NCBI RefSeq assembly: GCF_900105065.1
Contig: NZ_LT629749.1
Span: forward strand, 1,240,001 to 1,304,000
From: Friedmanniella luteola
GTDB lineage: Bacteria > Actinomycetota > Actinomycetes > Propionibacteriales > Propionibacteriaceae
Length of the DNA stretch: 64,000 nucleotides
Direction: 5' to 3'
Shown: piece after piece, positions 29,303 to 38,417 of the stretch
Position numbering within the stretch: position 1 is the first letter of the stretch
Layout of the letters: every line of letters starts with the position of its first letter
The notes under the pieces: model-generated
The model's input: the letters and a program-made list of their open reading frames with translations, nothing else
What the model was told of the DNA's origin: nothing
Databases searched by the model: none
Program-made: the position numbers and the translations under genes

Positions 29303-30064
29303 GTGAGGACGCGCTACGTGGCGGGCCGCCCGGGGACCGGGGGCACCACCCGCCGGGGCAGGACGTTCACGAGGCTCACCAGGTCGCGGCCGGTCCTGAT
29401 GTACCACGGGGTCGGCCGGGTCGGCGTGGACCCCTTCGCCCTCTTCGTGCCGCCCGACCGCTTCGCCGAGCAGATGCGGACGCTGCGGCGCGTGGGTCTG
29501 CGGGGCGTCTCGCTCGGCGAGCTCGGGGACGCGGCGGCCCGCGGCGACGCGGACGGTCTCGTGGGCCTGACCTTCGACGACGGCTACCGGGACGTCCGGA
29601 CCTGGGCCGCTCCGGTCCTGGAGCAGTGCGGGTTCACGGCCACCGTCTTCGTCGTGTCCGGTCTGCTGGACGGCGAGAACGTCTGGGACCCGCCCCCCCG
29701 CCGTCAGCTCGTCGACGCCGCCGACCTGCGCGACCTCGCCGCTCGGGGGTGGGAGATCGGGTCCCACAGCGTGACCCACGCCCGCCTCACCGAGGTGGAC
29801 CCCGGCCGCCTGCAGCACGAGGTGGCCGCCAGCCGGGCGGCGCTGAGCGAGCTCATGGGCGTCGAGGCACGGTCCTTCTGCTACCCCTACGGCGCGGTGG
29901 ACGGCGCGGCCGTCGACGCGGTCCGCGCGGCCGGCTACACCTACGCCTGTGCGGTGACCCGGGTCGCGGGACTGCCCACCATCCTCGCCACGCCACGGAT
30001 CGGGGTGACCGGACGGGACCGGGGGCTGCGGCTCGCGGCGAAGCTCGTCCTCCGGGGGCGCTGA
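29303..30064 (+). CDS. Polysaccharide deacetylase (CE4)
   Basis: A 253-residue NodB-homology deacetylase. Motif 1, TFDDGY, is at residues 90-95, with the catalytic Asp and a metal-binding Asp; motif 2, SHSVTH, is at 154-159. Both His of the zinc triad are present. The RSFCYPYG motif follows near 188. There is no clear signal peptide, so it may act on cytoplasmic or lipid-linked intermediates, or be exported in a non-classical way. It probably removes N-acetyl groups from amino sugars in the polymer. Confidence 0.88.
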   Translation: MRTRYVAGRPGTGGTTRRGRTFTRLTRSRPVLMYHGVGRVGVDPFALFVPPDRFAEQMRTLRRVGLRGVSLGELGDAAARGDADGLVGLTFDDGYRDVRTWAAPVLEQCGFTATVFVVSGLLDGENVWDPPPRRQLVDAADLRDLAARGWEIGSHSVTHARLTEVDPGRLQHEVAASRAALSELMGVEARSFCYPYGAVDGAAVDAVRAAGYTYACAVTRVAGLPTILATPRIGVTGRDRGLRLAAKLVLRGR

Positions 30065-30086
30065 CCCGCCGCGGTCGCAGGTCGGC

Positions 30087-31160
30087 TCAGCGGGACAGCA
30101 GGCGTCGCAACCGCGCGGTCACCGGCTCCGGCAGCCGGCGGGCGGTGGTGACGCCGGTCCTGGCCAGACGGGCCAGGACCGGGCCGGTGACGAGCACGGT
30201 CTCGTGCCCGGCGTCGGCGTTCGCGAACCGCATCTTGTAGTCGTGACCGCCCGACATGAAGCGGAAGCGGACCGCCCCCTCCTCGAAGGCGCACCGCAGG
30301 GCGTGGTTGATCAGGACCATCCCGATGCTCGACCTCTCCCACTGCGGGTCGCGCGCGAGCTGGAAGAACCAGTAGTCGTCGCCGAAGCGGTAGCCGAGCC
30401 AGTACGCGGCGGGTTGCCCGTGGAGGTCGGCCGAGAAGAGCCGCAGCCAGCCCCTCGCGAGCCCGTGGCGGGCGAAGGCGGTGTGCAGGGCTCGGCCGCC
30501 CGCCGCGAAGAAGTCGGACTCACCCTGCCAACGGGCGTCGTGGAAGGCGATGAACTGGTCCAGGGCTCCGTCGAGCTCGTCCGGGCCGGTGATCCGACGG
30601 AAGGTGAGAGCCTCGTCCCGCACGAGCCGGCGCTCCTGCCTCCAGACCTGCTGGCGGAAGTGCTTGGTCTTGGAGGCGAGCCAGCCATCCCAGTCGAGGC
30701 CGTTGAACTCCAGCACCGGGCTCGGCCGACCGCGCAGGACCACACCGCCGAGGAGCGGCGCCCATCCCTGCTCGCGCATCAGGCCGGTGGCGAGCAGGGC
30801 GCCGGGTCGACCGTGGCGCGTGGTGACGGCCTTCCGCAGCACGGCTGCGACGGCGGCCCGGTCGGCCGGGTCGCAGACCGGCCCCACCTGGTCCCCGGGC
30901 CCCTGCCCCTCGAAACGGAGGACGTGCAGAGGTCCGCGCCCGGCCCGGGTGAGCCGGGCGATGCCGGTGAGCGGCTCTCCTGCCCGCCCGAAGGTCAGCA
31001 GCACCCGCCCCTCGGAACCGAAGGCGTCCTCCCAGACGCGCGCCCACTCCCAGGTCTTGAACAGGTCCCCGTCCAGCTCGGCGAGCCGGGTCCAGTCCGC
31101 GTGCAGCTCCTCCAGGGAGGACACCTCCCGGGCGACGAGCGGGGAGGCGGGGGGCGGCAT
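30087..31160 (-). CDS. GNAT-fold acyltransferase, FemAB/CelD-like
   Basis: A 357-residue double-GNAT protein and the second of this type in the locus. Seen are FKTWEWARVWEDAFG near residue 34, SKTKHFRQQVWRQERRL near 163 and the C-terminal PAAYWLGYRFGDDYWFFQLA near 250, which is characteristic of the CelD-like GNAT half. Its role in sugar acylation is inferred from context. ATG 31160 has no ribosome-binding site, but TACCCT ends 6 nt upstream, so it is probably leaderless. Confidence 0.72.
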   Translation of the reverse strand: MPPPASPLVAREVSSLEELHADWTRLAELDGDLFKTWEWARVWEDAFGSEGRVLLTFGRAGEPLTGIARLTRAGRGPLHVLRFEGQGPGDQVGPVCDPADRAAVAAVLRKAVTTRHGRPGALLATGLMREQGWAPLLGGVVLRGRPSPVLEFNGLDWDGWLASKTKHFRQQVWRQERRLVRDEALTFRRITGPDELDGALDQFIAFHDARWQGESDFFAAGGRALHTAFARHGLARGWLRLFSADLHGQPAAYWLGYRFGDDYWFFQLARDPQWERSSIGMVLINHALRCAFEEGAVRFRFMSGGHDYKMRFANADAGHETVLVTGPVLARLARTGVTTARRLPEPVTARLRRLLSR

Positions 31161-31295
31161 GCCGAGAGGGTAGCTCAGAGCCTCCGGGGCCCGGGGCGAT
31201 CAGCGAGGACTCGCTCCTCGGCCGGCGGCCCGCACGACGTCCGCCCATCCGCGCCGCGGACGCTCCCGAGGGAGGCGCCTTGCTAGGGTCACCGC

Positions 31296-31331
31296 GTGAT
31301 CCTCCTCGCGCTGCGGGTCCGGCGCCGATGA
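31296..31331 (+). promoter_or_regulatory. Candidate leaderless 11-codon upstream ORF
   Basis: TAGGGT at 31284-31289 is followed after 6 nt by GTG 31296, the leaderless geometry seen at other genes here. The frame encodes MILLALRVRRR and stops at TGA 31329-31331, which overlaps the ATG of the GT2 gene in ATGA. It may couple or regulate translation of that gene. No homolog can be judged at this length. Confidence 0.4.
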
Positions 31332-32191
31332 AGCCGGCGGCGCCGCGCGACCGCGCCGCCGCGGGGGAGGCTGGCGACGCCACCCGCGGGCCCGGACCGG
31401 TGGTCGCCATCGTCACGATCACCAAGGACGACCCGGCCGGTATCCGCAAGACCGTCGCGTCGGTGGCGCAGCAGGCCTACGCCCGCTACGAGCACGTCGT
31501 GGTGGACGGCGGCTCCGACGCCGAGGTCGCGGCCTGGCTCACGGCCTGGCGGGATGCCGACCCCGAGCGCCGGACCCTGCTGCCGGACCCACCCCGGGGG
31601 ATCTACCCCTCCATGAACGCCGGGATCGCGAGCACGAGCGCGCCCCTGGTCCTGGTGCTGAACGGCGGGGACGAGCTGGTGCCGGGGGCACTGGAGCGGG
31701 TCACCGAGCACCTCCGGCGCGACCGCTGGCGCTGGGCCTACGGCGGTGTCCAGGGCCGGGACCGGGAGGGCCGGCTGCAGGAGGAGTACGTCTTCGCGCC
31801 GTTCTCGAGGCGTGCTCTGCGCGCCGGCCTGAAGCCGATCCCGCACCAGGCCGCGTACGTCGCGCGCGAGCTCTACCGCGAGGTCGGTCCGTACCGCGAG
31901 GACCTGGGCACCGCCGCCGACCAGGAGTTCTTCCTGAGGCTCGCCCGGACCGCCGAGCCGGGCCTGGTCCCGGGGATCCTCGCCGTGGTCGAGACCTGGG
32001 GGCTCTCGGGCGAGGAGACGTTCATCGGACGGGAGCTGAGCTGGCACCGGCTGCGCGTGGCCAGCGGCACCGCCTTCGGCGGTCGACCGGTCACCGACCT
32101 CGTGGTGACCGGGTTGTTGCTGGCCCGGCTGTTCCCGATCCGGCTCGGGCCCAAGCTCCGCCGGCTGGTGTCGGCCGGCGTCGCCCGCTGA
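31328..32191 (+). CDS. Glycosyltransferase family 2
   Basis: A 287-residue GT-A transferase. The fold starts at VAIVTITKDDPAGIRKTVAS near residue 26; VVVDGGSDAE near 55 and the NGGDELVPGALE segment near 100 carry the acidic residues for nucleotide-sugar and metal binding. The catalytic region with GTAADQEFFLRLA near 197 is of the WcaA-like subgroup. ATG 31328 overlaps the stop of a tiny upstream frame. An alternative TTG at 31280 would lie upstream of the likely transcription start. Confidence 0.85.
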   Translation: MKPAAPRDRAAAGEAGDATRGPGPVVAIVTITKDDPAGIRKTVASVAQQAYARYEHVVVDGGSDAEVAAWLTAWRDADPERRTLLPDPPRGIYPSMNAGIASTSAPLVLVLNGGDELVPGALERVTEHLRRDRWRWAYGGVQGRDREGRLQEEYVFAPFSRRALRAGLKPIPHQAAYVARELYREVGPYREDLGTAADQEFFLRLARTAEPGLVPGILAVVETWGLSGEETFIGRELSWHRLRVASGTAFGGRPVTDLVVTGLLLARLFPIRLGPKLRRLVSAGVAR

Positions 32192-32257
32192 CCTGGAGGC
32201 GCTCGTCGACGGTCCAGGGCGCCGGGAGGGCTGACGCCCCGGACCGGTCGCCCGCGG

Positions 32258-33712
32258 TCAGGAGCCCGCGCGACGCGTCGTGAAGGCCTCCAGGTCGGGC
32301 TCGCGGTCGTGCTGGTCGGCCGCCCGGTCGCGCAGGACCCCGGCGGCGAGGAGGGCGAGCAGCGGCAGTTGCAGCGATGCGGCCACCAGCGACGCCAGGG
32401 CCGGCCCGAGAGCCCCGAGCGGCCCCGCCAGGACCAGGGTCAGGACGAGGTTCACGCCCGTGCTGATGGCGAGCAGGACAGGCTGCCTGCGGAGGCTGCG
32501 CGGGTCGGTCAGCCCGATCCCCAGGACCAGGCTCGACGCCGACAGCGCCAGCTCCGCCCCGAACACGCTGCAGAGCAGCCAGGACAGCTCCAGCTTCCCG
32601 TCGGAGACCCAGGGAGCCGCCTCGTGGCACACCAGGGTGAAGGCCGCCCCCCCCAGGACGGCGAGCGGCCACAGCCGCCTGAGGTAGCTCAGCGAGCGGC
32701 GCACGGCGGCGCGCGGCCCGCCGGTGGCCCGCAGCTCGGCGAACTCCGACCACAGCTGGGGGATCAGCACGGTGCAGAAGGACATCGCGCTCGAGTACAG
32801 CTGAGCACCCAACGCGTAGCTGGCCAGCGCCTCGACCGTGCTGAGGTGAGCGAGGACCAGCCGGTCGAGCTGGTCGTTCAGCGGCCCGATCATCTGGATC
32901 ACGAGCAGGGGCAGGGCCAGGCGCCGCAGCTTGTGGTCGGCGTGGGTGCGCCGCAGCATGCCGGCGCCAGCCGCCCGGAGCAGGCCCGGCACCGTCCGCA
33001 TCGAGACCACGAACGGCACCGCGTAGGCCACCAGCTGTCCGGCGATCGGCGTCGCGGCGATGAACGCCACGGGAGCGTCGGTCCACAGCAGGACCGCCAG
33101 CAGACCGAGCGAGGACAGACCCGTGAGCGACTGGGCCCAGGTGGCGACGGCCGGCCGCCCCAGCCCGGCCACCAGGGCCGAGGACAGGGAGAGGGGCCGG
33201 ACCACCGTGTTGACGGCGAGGATGAGGACCACGGCCAGCCCGGCGGTGGCGGTGCGCTCGGGGAAGCCGAGGATGGGCCCCCAGGCGCCGGCGACCAGGA
33301 CCAGCACCGCTCCGAGGAGCACCAGCAGGTTGCCGACGAGGATCATCCGCCAGGCCGAGCCGAGCGCGCGCCCCAGCGCCGCCACGTCCCGGTCGACGCG
33401 GAAGCGGCCCGCGCCCTCCAGCACGTTCGCCGACGTGCCGAAGTCGAGGAACCCCAGCAGGAACTGCAGCCCCACCACGAGGGCCAGGAACCCGTACTCC
33501 GCTGCCCCCAGCTGTCCGATCACGAGACGCAGCCAGACGAGCCCGCAGACGAGCGTCACCGGGAAGGTCACCGCACGCGCCCCGACCACCTGCAGCAGGG
33601 GGTTGGCCAACGCCTGCCTGACCAGCCTCATGAGCGCTCGCCGCGTCTCCAGGGGCCGACGCCCCCGGGCAGCCGGGCCGCGGACGGGGGGTGCAGGCAC
33701 CGGCTCGCGCAT
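32258..33712 (-). CDS. Wzx-like polysaccharide flippase
   Basis: A 484-residue polytopic protein of the MATE/MVF superfamily with about twelve to fourteen hydrophobic segments from residue 40 to 460. The N-terminal region GLVWLRLVIGQLGAAEYGF near 57 resembles Wzx/RfbX proteins, which flip lipid-linked repeat units. The C-terminal tail is charged and cytoplasmic. ATG 33712 has no ribosome-binding site. With the Wzy- and Wzz-like proteins it completes a Wzx/Wzy-type assembly set. Confidence 0.82.
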   Translation of the reverse strand: MREPVPAPPVRGPAARGRRPLETRRALMRLVRQALANPLLQVVGARAVTFPVTLVCGLVWLRLVIGQLGAAEYGFLALVVGLQFLLGFLDFGTSANVLEGAGRFRVDRDVAALGRALGSAWRMILVGNLLVLLGAVLVLVAGAWGPILGFPERTATAGLAVVLILAVNTVVRPLSLSSALVAGLGRPAVATWAQSLTGLSSLGLLAVLLWTDAPVAFIAATPIAGQLVAYAVPFVVSMRTVPGLLRAAGAGMLRRTHADHKLRRLALPLLVIQMIGPLNDQLDRLVLAHLSTVEALASYALGAQLYSSAMSFCTVLIPQLWSEFAELRATGGPRAAVRRSLSYLRRLWPLAVLGGAAFTLVCHEAAPWVSDGKLELSWLLCSVFGAELALSASSLVLGIGLTDPRSLRRQPVLLAISTGVNLVLTLVLAGPLGALGPALASLVAASLQLPLLALLAAGVLRDRAADQHDREPDLEAFTTRRAGS

Positions 33713-34085
33713 CGTGCGGCACCGCAGAGCTCGCCTCGGTGCGCCGCCCTCGGAGATGTCGTCAACGGATCTGGCCCCCTGGGATGAGGAGCCGACTGCC
33801 GCTGCGGAGCCCCGGCCCTCGCCAGGTCTCGCGGTCTGGCCGCCCCCTGTGGTTGCGGACCTTACCCGGGGCGGGCCCCCGGGCGGGCGGAAAGGTGGAG
33901 ATCCGTGCTGCCGGTGTCACAAGTGGCACAGCCCGGGCGTCGAACGCCCCTTTTCCCCCGCAGCGCCGATCCGCAGCGGCTAAGGTCGCTGGCCTGGGGG
34001 GAGCAGGGGGCGCGCGCTGCTGGAACGGTGGAGGACGGCTGTCGCGCTCGTGGCCTGTTCGAGGGCGGGGGAGAGGACAGGATCC
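33713..34085 (+). other. Divergent regulatory gap with a T-tailed hairpin
   Basis: These 373 nt separate the flippase gene from the Wzz-like gene; no gene was recognised. A hairpin GGGCGT-CGA-ACGCCC at 33935-33949 is followed by CTTTT, the form of a rho-independent terminator or attenuator on the plus strand. TAAGGT at 33981-33986 may be the -10 box for the downstream operon. Confidence 0.5.
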
Positions 34086-34901
34086 TTGACGACGACGGGT
34101 TTCATCCACCTGATCAGGCGGCACGTGGCCCTGGTGCTGGCCTGCACGCTGGGCGGGGCGGCCCTGGCCACGCTCCTGGCGACGTTCGTGGTGACCCCGT
34201 CCTACGTCGCCACGACCCAGCTGTACGTCTCAGCGCGAGGCTCGAACGCCAACGACCGGCTGCAGAACGGGGAGTACGCACGGACCCACGTCTCGTCGTA
34301 CACCGACATGGTGGACTCGAGCGACCTCCTCCAGGCCGTCCGGACGGAGCTGGGGCTCGCGCCCAGCCGGAACGGTGACTACTCCGACCTCGCGGACAGC
34401 ATCGAGGCGTCCAACACCGTGGACACGGCCGTCATCACGGTCCGGGTGGAGGACTCCTCCGCCGAGGGCGCGCTGCGGGTGGCGACGGCGATCGGCGAGG
34501 TGTACGACGCGGTCGTGGCCCGGATGGAGAACGCCAGCCCCGAGCAGAGCCCCGTCCGCGTCAACGTCCTCAGCGCCGCCGACCTCCCGCGTGCGCCCTA
34601 CAGCCCCAGCCGCCGGCTGTACGCCGCGATCGGTCTCGTGCTCGGCCTGGCCGTCGGCGCCGGGGTCGCGTGGGCGCGCGAGAACCGGCCGGGTCGGACC
34701 CGTCGACCGACGCGGGCCGACCGGTCGCAGCCCGGGTCGTGGTCCTGGGACGTCGACGGCCCGGTGCGGCGCCCGGCAGGCGCCGGCAGCAACGGCGTCC
34801 CGGCGCGACCCACGGGCGCGGAAGTCGCGAGCAACGGCTCGGGACTGGTGACGAAGGAGGGCCGCGGGCGTGAGCCCCGGCGACCCGATGCGGGTCGCTG
34901 A
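34086..34901 (+). CDS. Wzz/CpsC-like chain-length determinant
   Basis: A 271-residue membrane protein with a hydrophobic segment at about 13-36, an extracytoplasmic domain, and a second segment near 178-197 (YAAIGLVLGLAVGAGVAW). The PYSPSRRLY segment just before the second segment fits the Pro-rich Wzz motif. The tail of about 70 residues is Arg/Pro/Gly-rich and no tyrosine-kinase domain is fused. TTG 34086 was chosen because GAGAGGA lies close upstream; GTG 34050 is an alternative. It heads a likely operon that includes the tyrosinase. Confidence 0.78.
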   Translation: MTTTGFIHLIRRHVALVLACTLGGAALATLLATFVVTPSYVATTQLYVSARGSNANDRLQNGEYARTHVSSYTDMVDSSDLLQAVRTELGLAPSRNGDYSDLADSIEASNTVDTAVITVRVEDSSAEGALRVATAIGEVYDAVVARMENASPEQSPVRVNVLSAADLPRAPYSPSRRLYAAIGLVLGLAVGAGVAWARENRPGRTRRPTRADRSQPGSWSWDVDGPVRRPAGAGSNGVPARPTGAEVASNGSGLVTKEGRGREPRRPDAGR

Positions 34902-36801
34902 CGCCCGGCGTCGCCTGGCCTGGTACCTCCACCGCGCCCGGGCCATGCCCCCGGAGGAGCTCCCCTTCCGGGTGGGCGAGCAGGTCCGGCGTGCGCAGGG
35001 CCGGCGGCCCGTCGCGACCGGCGGCGCGCCCGACCCGGGGCCGCGCGTCGACACCTCCCTCGCCCAGCTCGTCCTCGGCTGGCGTGACCAGCCCGGGGTC
35101 GCCTCCTTCTGGCAGCACCAGTCCGAGGCGGCGGGGCGCGGGGAGGTCGTCGTGTTCGGCCGCCCCTGGGCCGTGACCCCCCAGGGCCTGCCCGACTGGG
35201 ACCTCGACCCCGTCACCGGGTTCCGCTGGCCGCAGGACTACTGCTTCGACGTCCCCCTGCTGCCGGCGACGGCCGAGCCGGTCGAGGTCAAGTACGTCTG
35301 GGAGCTCAACCGCCTCCTGCACCTCCTGCCGGTGGCCGCCGACGCCGCCCACCGCGGTCACCTCCCGGCCAGCCGGTCGTGCCGTGAGCACCTGCGGGAC
35401 TGGGTCGAGCGCCACCCGCCGCGACGGGGGGTCGTGTGGCGCTCGGGGATCGAGCTGGCCCACCGGGTCCTCGTCATGGTCCTCGTGCTGGAGCTCACCG
35501 AGCCGGTGGAGGGACGCGACCCGGCCCTGGAGTCGTCGGTCGGGGTGGCCGTCGCCGAGCACGTCGACTGGATCCGCCGCTTCCCCTCCCGGTACTCCTC
35601 GGCCAACAACCACCGGATCACCGAGCTCGTCGGCCTGCTGGTCGCCGCGACCGCCTACCCGCGGCTGGCCACCGTCGAGGAGCTGGACGGCTGGTGGTCG
35701 GAGCTCGAGTCGGTGACTCTGCTGCAGTTCCACCACGACGGCGTCCCGGCCGAGCAGGCGACCATGTACGCCTTCGAGGTCGTGGAGTGGCTGGTCGTCG
35801 GCCTCCGGTTGGCCCGGCGCCAGCGGCGCCGGCTGAGCACCGCGGTGCTGGAGCGCATCGACTGGGCGGCCGCGTTCCTGGCCGCCGTCACCGACGCGGG
35901 CGGCCACGCCGTCCGGATCGGGGACGACGACGACTCCCGGCTGCTCACCGCGGCGCTGCCCCCCGCGTCCCTGCCCCGGGCGGCCCTCGGCCTGGTGGCC
36001 GCGGGGCTCGGCCGGCCGGTGCCCGGCGTGCCGACCGGGCTCACCACCTTCGCCGACGGGGGCTACACGGTCTGGCGCCACGGCTCCGCCGCGGAGGAGG
36101 TCCTCTGGGTGCTGGACCACGCTCCGCTGGGGATGGGACACCTGGCCGCGCACGCGCACGCGGACACGCTGGCGGTCTTCCTCCACCTGGGGGGCCGACC
36201 CGTGCTGGTCGACGCGGGCACCTACCTCTACCACTCCGGCGGGGACTGGCGGGACCGGCTGCGCCGGACGGCGGAGCACAACACCCTCGCGGTCGGAGGT
36301 CAGGACTCCAGCCAGATCGCCGGCCCCTTCAGCTGGCGGCGCGGGCACCGGGCGGAGGGGCAGCTCGTCTCCGCGACGGCCTCGGGCGCCCACTGGGCCG
36401 TCGACGCCCGGCACGAGGGCTACCGCGGCCGGTACGGCGTCGTCCACCGGCGGACGCTCGAGGGGCTCGGCCCGGGGTCGTTCCGGCTGACCGACCGTCT
36501 CGAGGGGGCCGACGAGCGCCTCGTCGTCCGGTGGTCGCTGCTGCTGGCGCCGGGCCTGGACGCGGTGCGGACGCCCGAGGGGTGGGCGGTCGGCGACGGG
36601 GGAGCGACCCTGGTGACGGTGGTCGTCCCGGCGGCGTGGCGGGCGTCGATGAGCGAGGAGCCGGCCTGGTACAGCCCCGCCTTCGGGGAGCTGGACCAGA
36701 CCCGCCGCCTCGCCATCGACACCGAGCTGGGCCCGGGCGTGCCGCTCCAGGTCGAGTTCGTCCTGCCCCCCGAGCAGGTCCACCGGGGCAATCTGGCCTA
36801 G
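34870..36801 (+). CDS. Heparinase II/III-like protein
   Basis: A 643-residue protein with the two-part layout of this lyase superfamily: an alpha-toroid of about residues 40-330 and a C-terminal beta-sandwich. The diagnostic part AHAHADTLAVFLHLGGRPVL near 432 is followed by VDAGTYLYHSGGDW and AEHNTLAVGGQDSS. No signal peptide is visible, which is common for members inside polysaccharide loci. It may cleave uronic-acid-containing glycans, in keeping with the sugar-acid dehydrogenase nearby. GTG 34870 lies 32 nt inside the Wzz-like gene, with AAGGAGG upstream. Confidence 0.82.
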   Translation: MSPGDPMRVADARRRLAWYLHRARAMPPEELPFRVGEQVRRAQGRRPVATGGAPDPGPRVDTSLAQLVLGWRDQPGVASFWQHQSEAAGRGEVVVFGRPWAVTPQGLPDWDLDPVTGFRWPQDYCFDVPLLPATAEPVEVKYVWELNRLLHLLPVAADAAHRGHLPASRSCREHLRDWVERHPPRRGVVWRSGIELAHRVLVMVLVLELTEPVEGRDPALESSVGVAVAEHVDWIRRFPSRYSSANNHRITELVGLLVAATAYPRLATVEELDGWWSELESVTLLQFHHDGVPAEQATMYAFEVVEWLVVGLRLARRQRRRLSTAVLERIDWAAAFLAAVTDAGGHAVRIGDDDDSRLLTAALPPASLPRAALGLVAAGLGRPVPGVPTGLTTFADGGYTVWRHGSAAEEVLWVLDHAPLGMGHLAAHAHADTLAVFLHLGGRPVLVDAGTYLYHSGGDWRDRLRRTAEHNTLAVGGQDSSQIAGPFSWRRGHRAEGQLVSATASGAHWAVDARHEGYRGRYGVVHRRTLEGLGPGSFRLTDRLEGADERLVVRWSLLLAPGLDAVRTPEGWAVGDGGATLVTVVVPAAWRASMSEEPAWYSPAFGELDQTRRLAIDTELGPGVPLQVEFVLPPEQVHRGNLA

Positions 36802-36875
36802 GGCGCCCGCGCGGTGGCTCCCGTGGGTAACGTGTCGCTGTCAGGCATCCGTTCGGGGGACATGGAGCCAGCACG

Positions 36876-38408
36876 ATGGCCACTTTGTTGGGCGAGACAT
36901 GGACAGGCGCGGACGGGGGCGCTTGGCCCGCCGCGTGGCAGCCGCAGGCCGAGCAGAGCGGGACGGCGACGCTCCAGGGCAGCGCCGGCCGGCTGGTCAC
37001 CCGGACCGGGGTGACCACGGCGGCCCGTCAGCAGACGGTGGGCTCCCTCACGGGCGGCGACTACGACATCACGGTGACGATCACCGTGCCCGGGGGCCAG
37101 GCCGGGTTCAGCATCGGCATCGCCTGGCGGGCGGACGGCACCTCCGACCCCGCCGCCGGCCCCGGATCGCGGATGTTCCCCCTGAACGGGCACAGCCTGC
37201 GGCTGGACACCAACGGCAGCTCCTACTTCTACCGGCACAACAACGGGAGCCTGACCGACATCAACACCACGCCCGCCAGCATCGGGAGCTGGCTGGGCAC
37301 CGGGGCCCGCAGGGTCCGGGTCCAGCAGGTGGGCACCGCCCTCCGCCTCAAGGTCTGGCCCGCGAGCGTCGCCGAGCCCGCCATCTGGGCGCTGGAGGCG
37401 ACAGACCCGGGTGCCTGGACGAGCGGCGGGAAGGTGAGCCTCGGCGTCGGCGCCGGGTTCAACAACGCAGCGCCGAGCACCACCTCGACGGCGGTGTTCG
37501 ACGACCTCGTCGTCGCCGGGGGCGCGACCGACACCCCGTCGCCGACACCGACCGCGACGGCGACCCCCACGCCGACGGCGTCCCCGACCCCGACCGCCAC
37601 CACGACCACCACGTCCCCGCCCCCGCCGACGATCGGGACCCGGCGCAACTGGGCGCTGATGAGTGCCGCCGACCAGCAGGCCGTCATCAGCGGCCTGCAG
37701 CGGGCCAAGACCTCCGGCGCCTACGACAACCTGACGCGGCTCCACCAGCAGGCGATGCTGGGGACGGCGTCCGACTGGCACGGTCGGGCGATCTTCCTGC
37801 CGGTCCACCGGTGGTTCCTCCGGCAGCTCGAGACCGCCATGGGTGTGGCGATGCCGTACTGGGACTGGGTCAACCGGCCCTTCCCCACCGGGCTGGGCGG
37901 CGACGGCACGGCCGCCCAGAACTACCGCGTCACGAGCGGGCCGTTCGCCAGCTGGGTCTCGGTGCTCTACAACTCCGGCTCGGGGACGTTCAGCACGCGG
38001 GCGGGGATCATCCGCCGCTTCGGCAGCGCCGCGACGAGCCTCCCGACCGCGGCGCAGCTGACCAACGTCCTCAACCAGACGGTGTACGACGCGTCCCCCT
38101 GGGACTACCGCGCGGCCGGCATCCGGAACTGGTTGGAGGGCTCGATCGGGTCGCAGACGCCGGCCATGCACAACCGGGTCCACGAATGGGTGGGCGGGGA
38201 CATGCGCATGGGCACCTCACCGAACGACCCCGTGTTCTGGTTCCACCACGCGAACGTCGACCGGATCTGGGCCGGCTGGCAGACCCGACGAGGCGTGTCC
38301 ACCTACGCCGGCCCCGCCGGCCAGGGCGCGAACGACCCGATGCCCTTGACCGGGGGCGTCACCCCGGCTCAGATGTTCCCCCTTCCTGCGTACGACCAAC
38401 TTCCGTGA
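36876..38408 (+). CDS. Tyrosinase with N-terminal lectin-like domain, no signal peptide
   Basis: A 510-residue type-3 copper oxidase. Residues 1-215 form a LamG/concanavalin-like domain; 216-252 are a Thr/Pro linker; 257-500 are tyrosinase. CuA ligands are His290, His302 and His311 (the last two in HxxxxxxxxH); CuB ligands are His432, His436 (HNRVH) and the His pair 457-458 in DPVFWFHHANVDRIW. Asn433 after the first CuB His matches the residue linked to monophenol activity. ATG 36876 is the only start: a stop at 36828 closes the frame and no other start codon lies between. No export signal exists. Two MelC1-like genes follow. Confidence 0.88.
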   Translation: MATLLGETWTGADGGAWPAAWQPQAEQSGTATLQGSAGRLVTRTGVTTAARQQTVGSLTGGDYDITVTITVPGGQAGFSIGIAWRADGTSDPAAGPGSRMFPLNGHSLRLDTNGSSYFYRHNNGSLTDINTTPASIGSWLGTGARRVRVQQVGTALRLKVWPASVAEPAIWALEATDPGAWTSGGKVSLGVGAGFNNAAPSTTSTAVFDDLVVAGGATDTPSPTPTATATPTPTASPTPTATTTTTSPPPPTIGTRRNWALMSAADQQAVISGLQRAKTSGAYDNLTRLHQQAMLGTASDWHGRAIFLPVHRWFLRQLETAMGVAMPYWDWVNRPFPTGLGGDGTAAQNYRVTSGPFASWVSVLYNSGSGTFSTRAGIIRRFGSAATSLPTAAQLTNVLNQTVYDASPWDYRAAGIRNWLEGSIGSQTPAMHNRVHEWVGGDMRMGTSPNDPVFWFHHANVDRIWAGWQTRRGVSTYAGPAGQGANDPMPLTGGVTPAQMFPLPAYDQLP

Positions 38409-38417
38409 GGGACTGAC

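Noticed and set aside
36862-36875. Upstream ATG that could give the tyrosinase a signal peptide
   Set aside because: ATG 36862 is out of frame, and the tyrosinase frame is closed by a stop at 36828 with no other start codon between.
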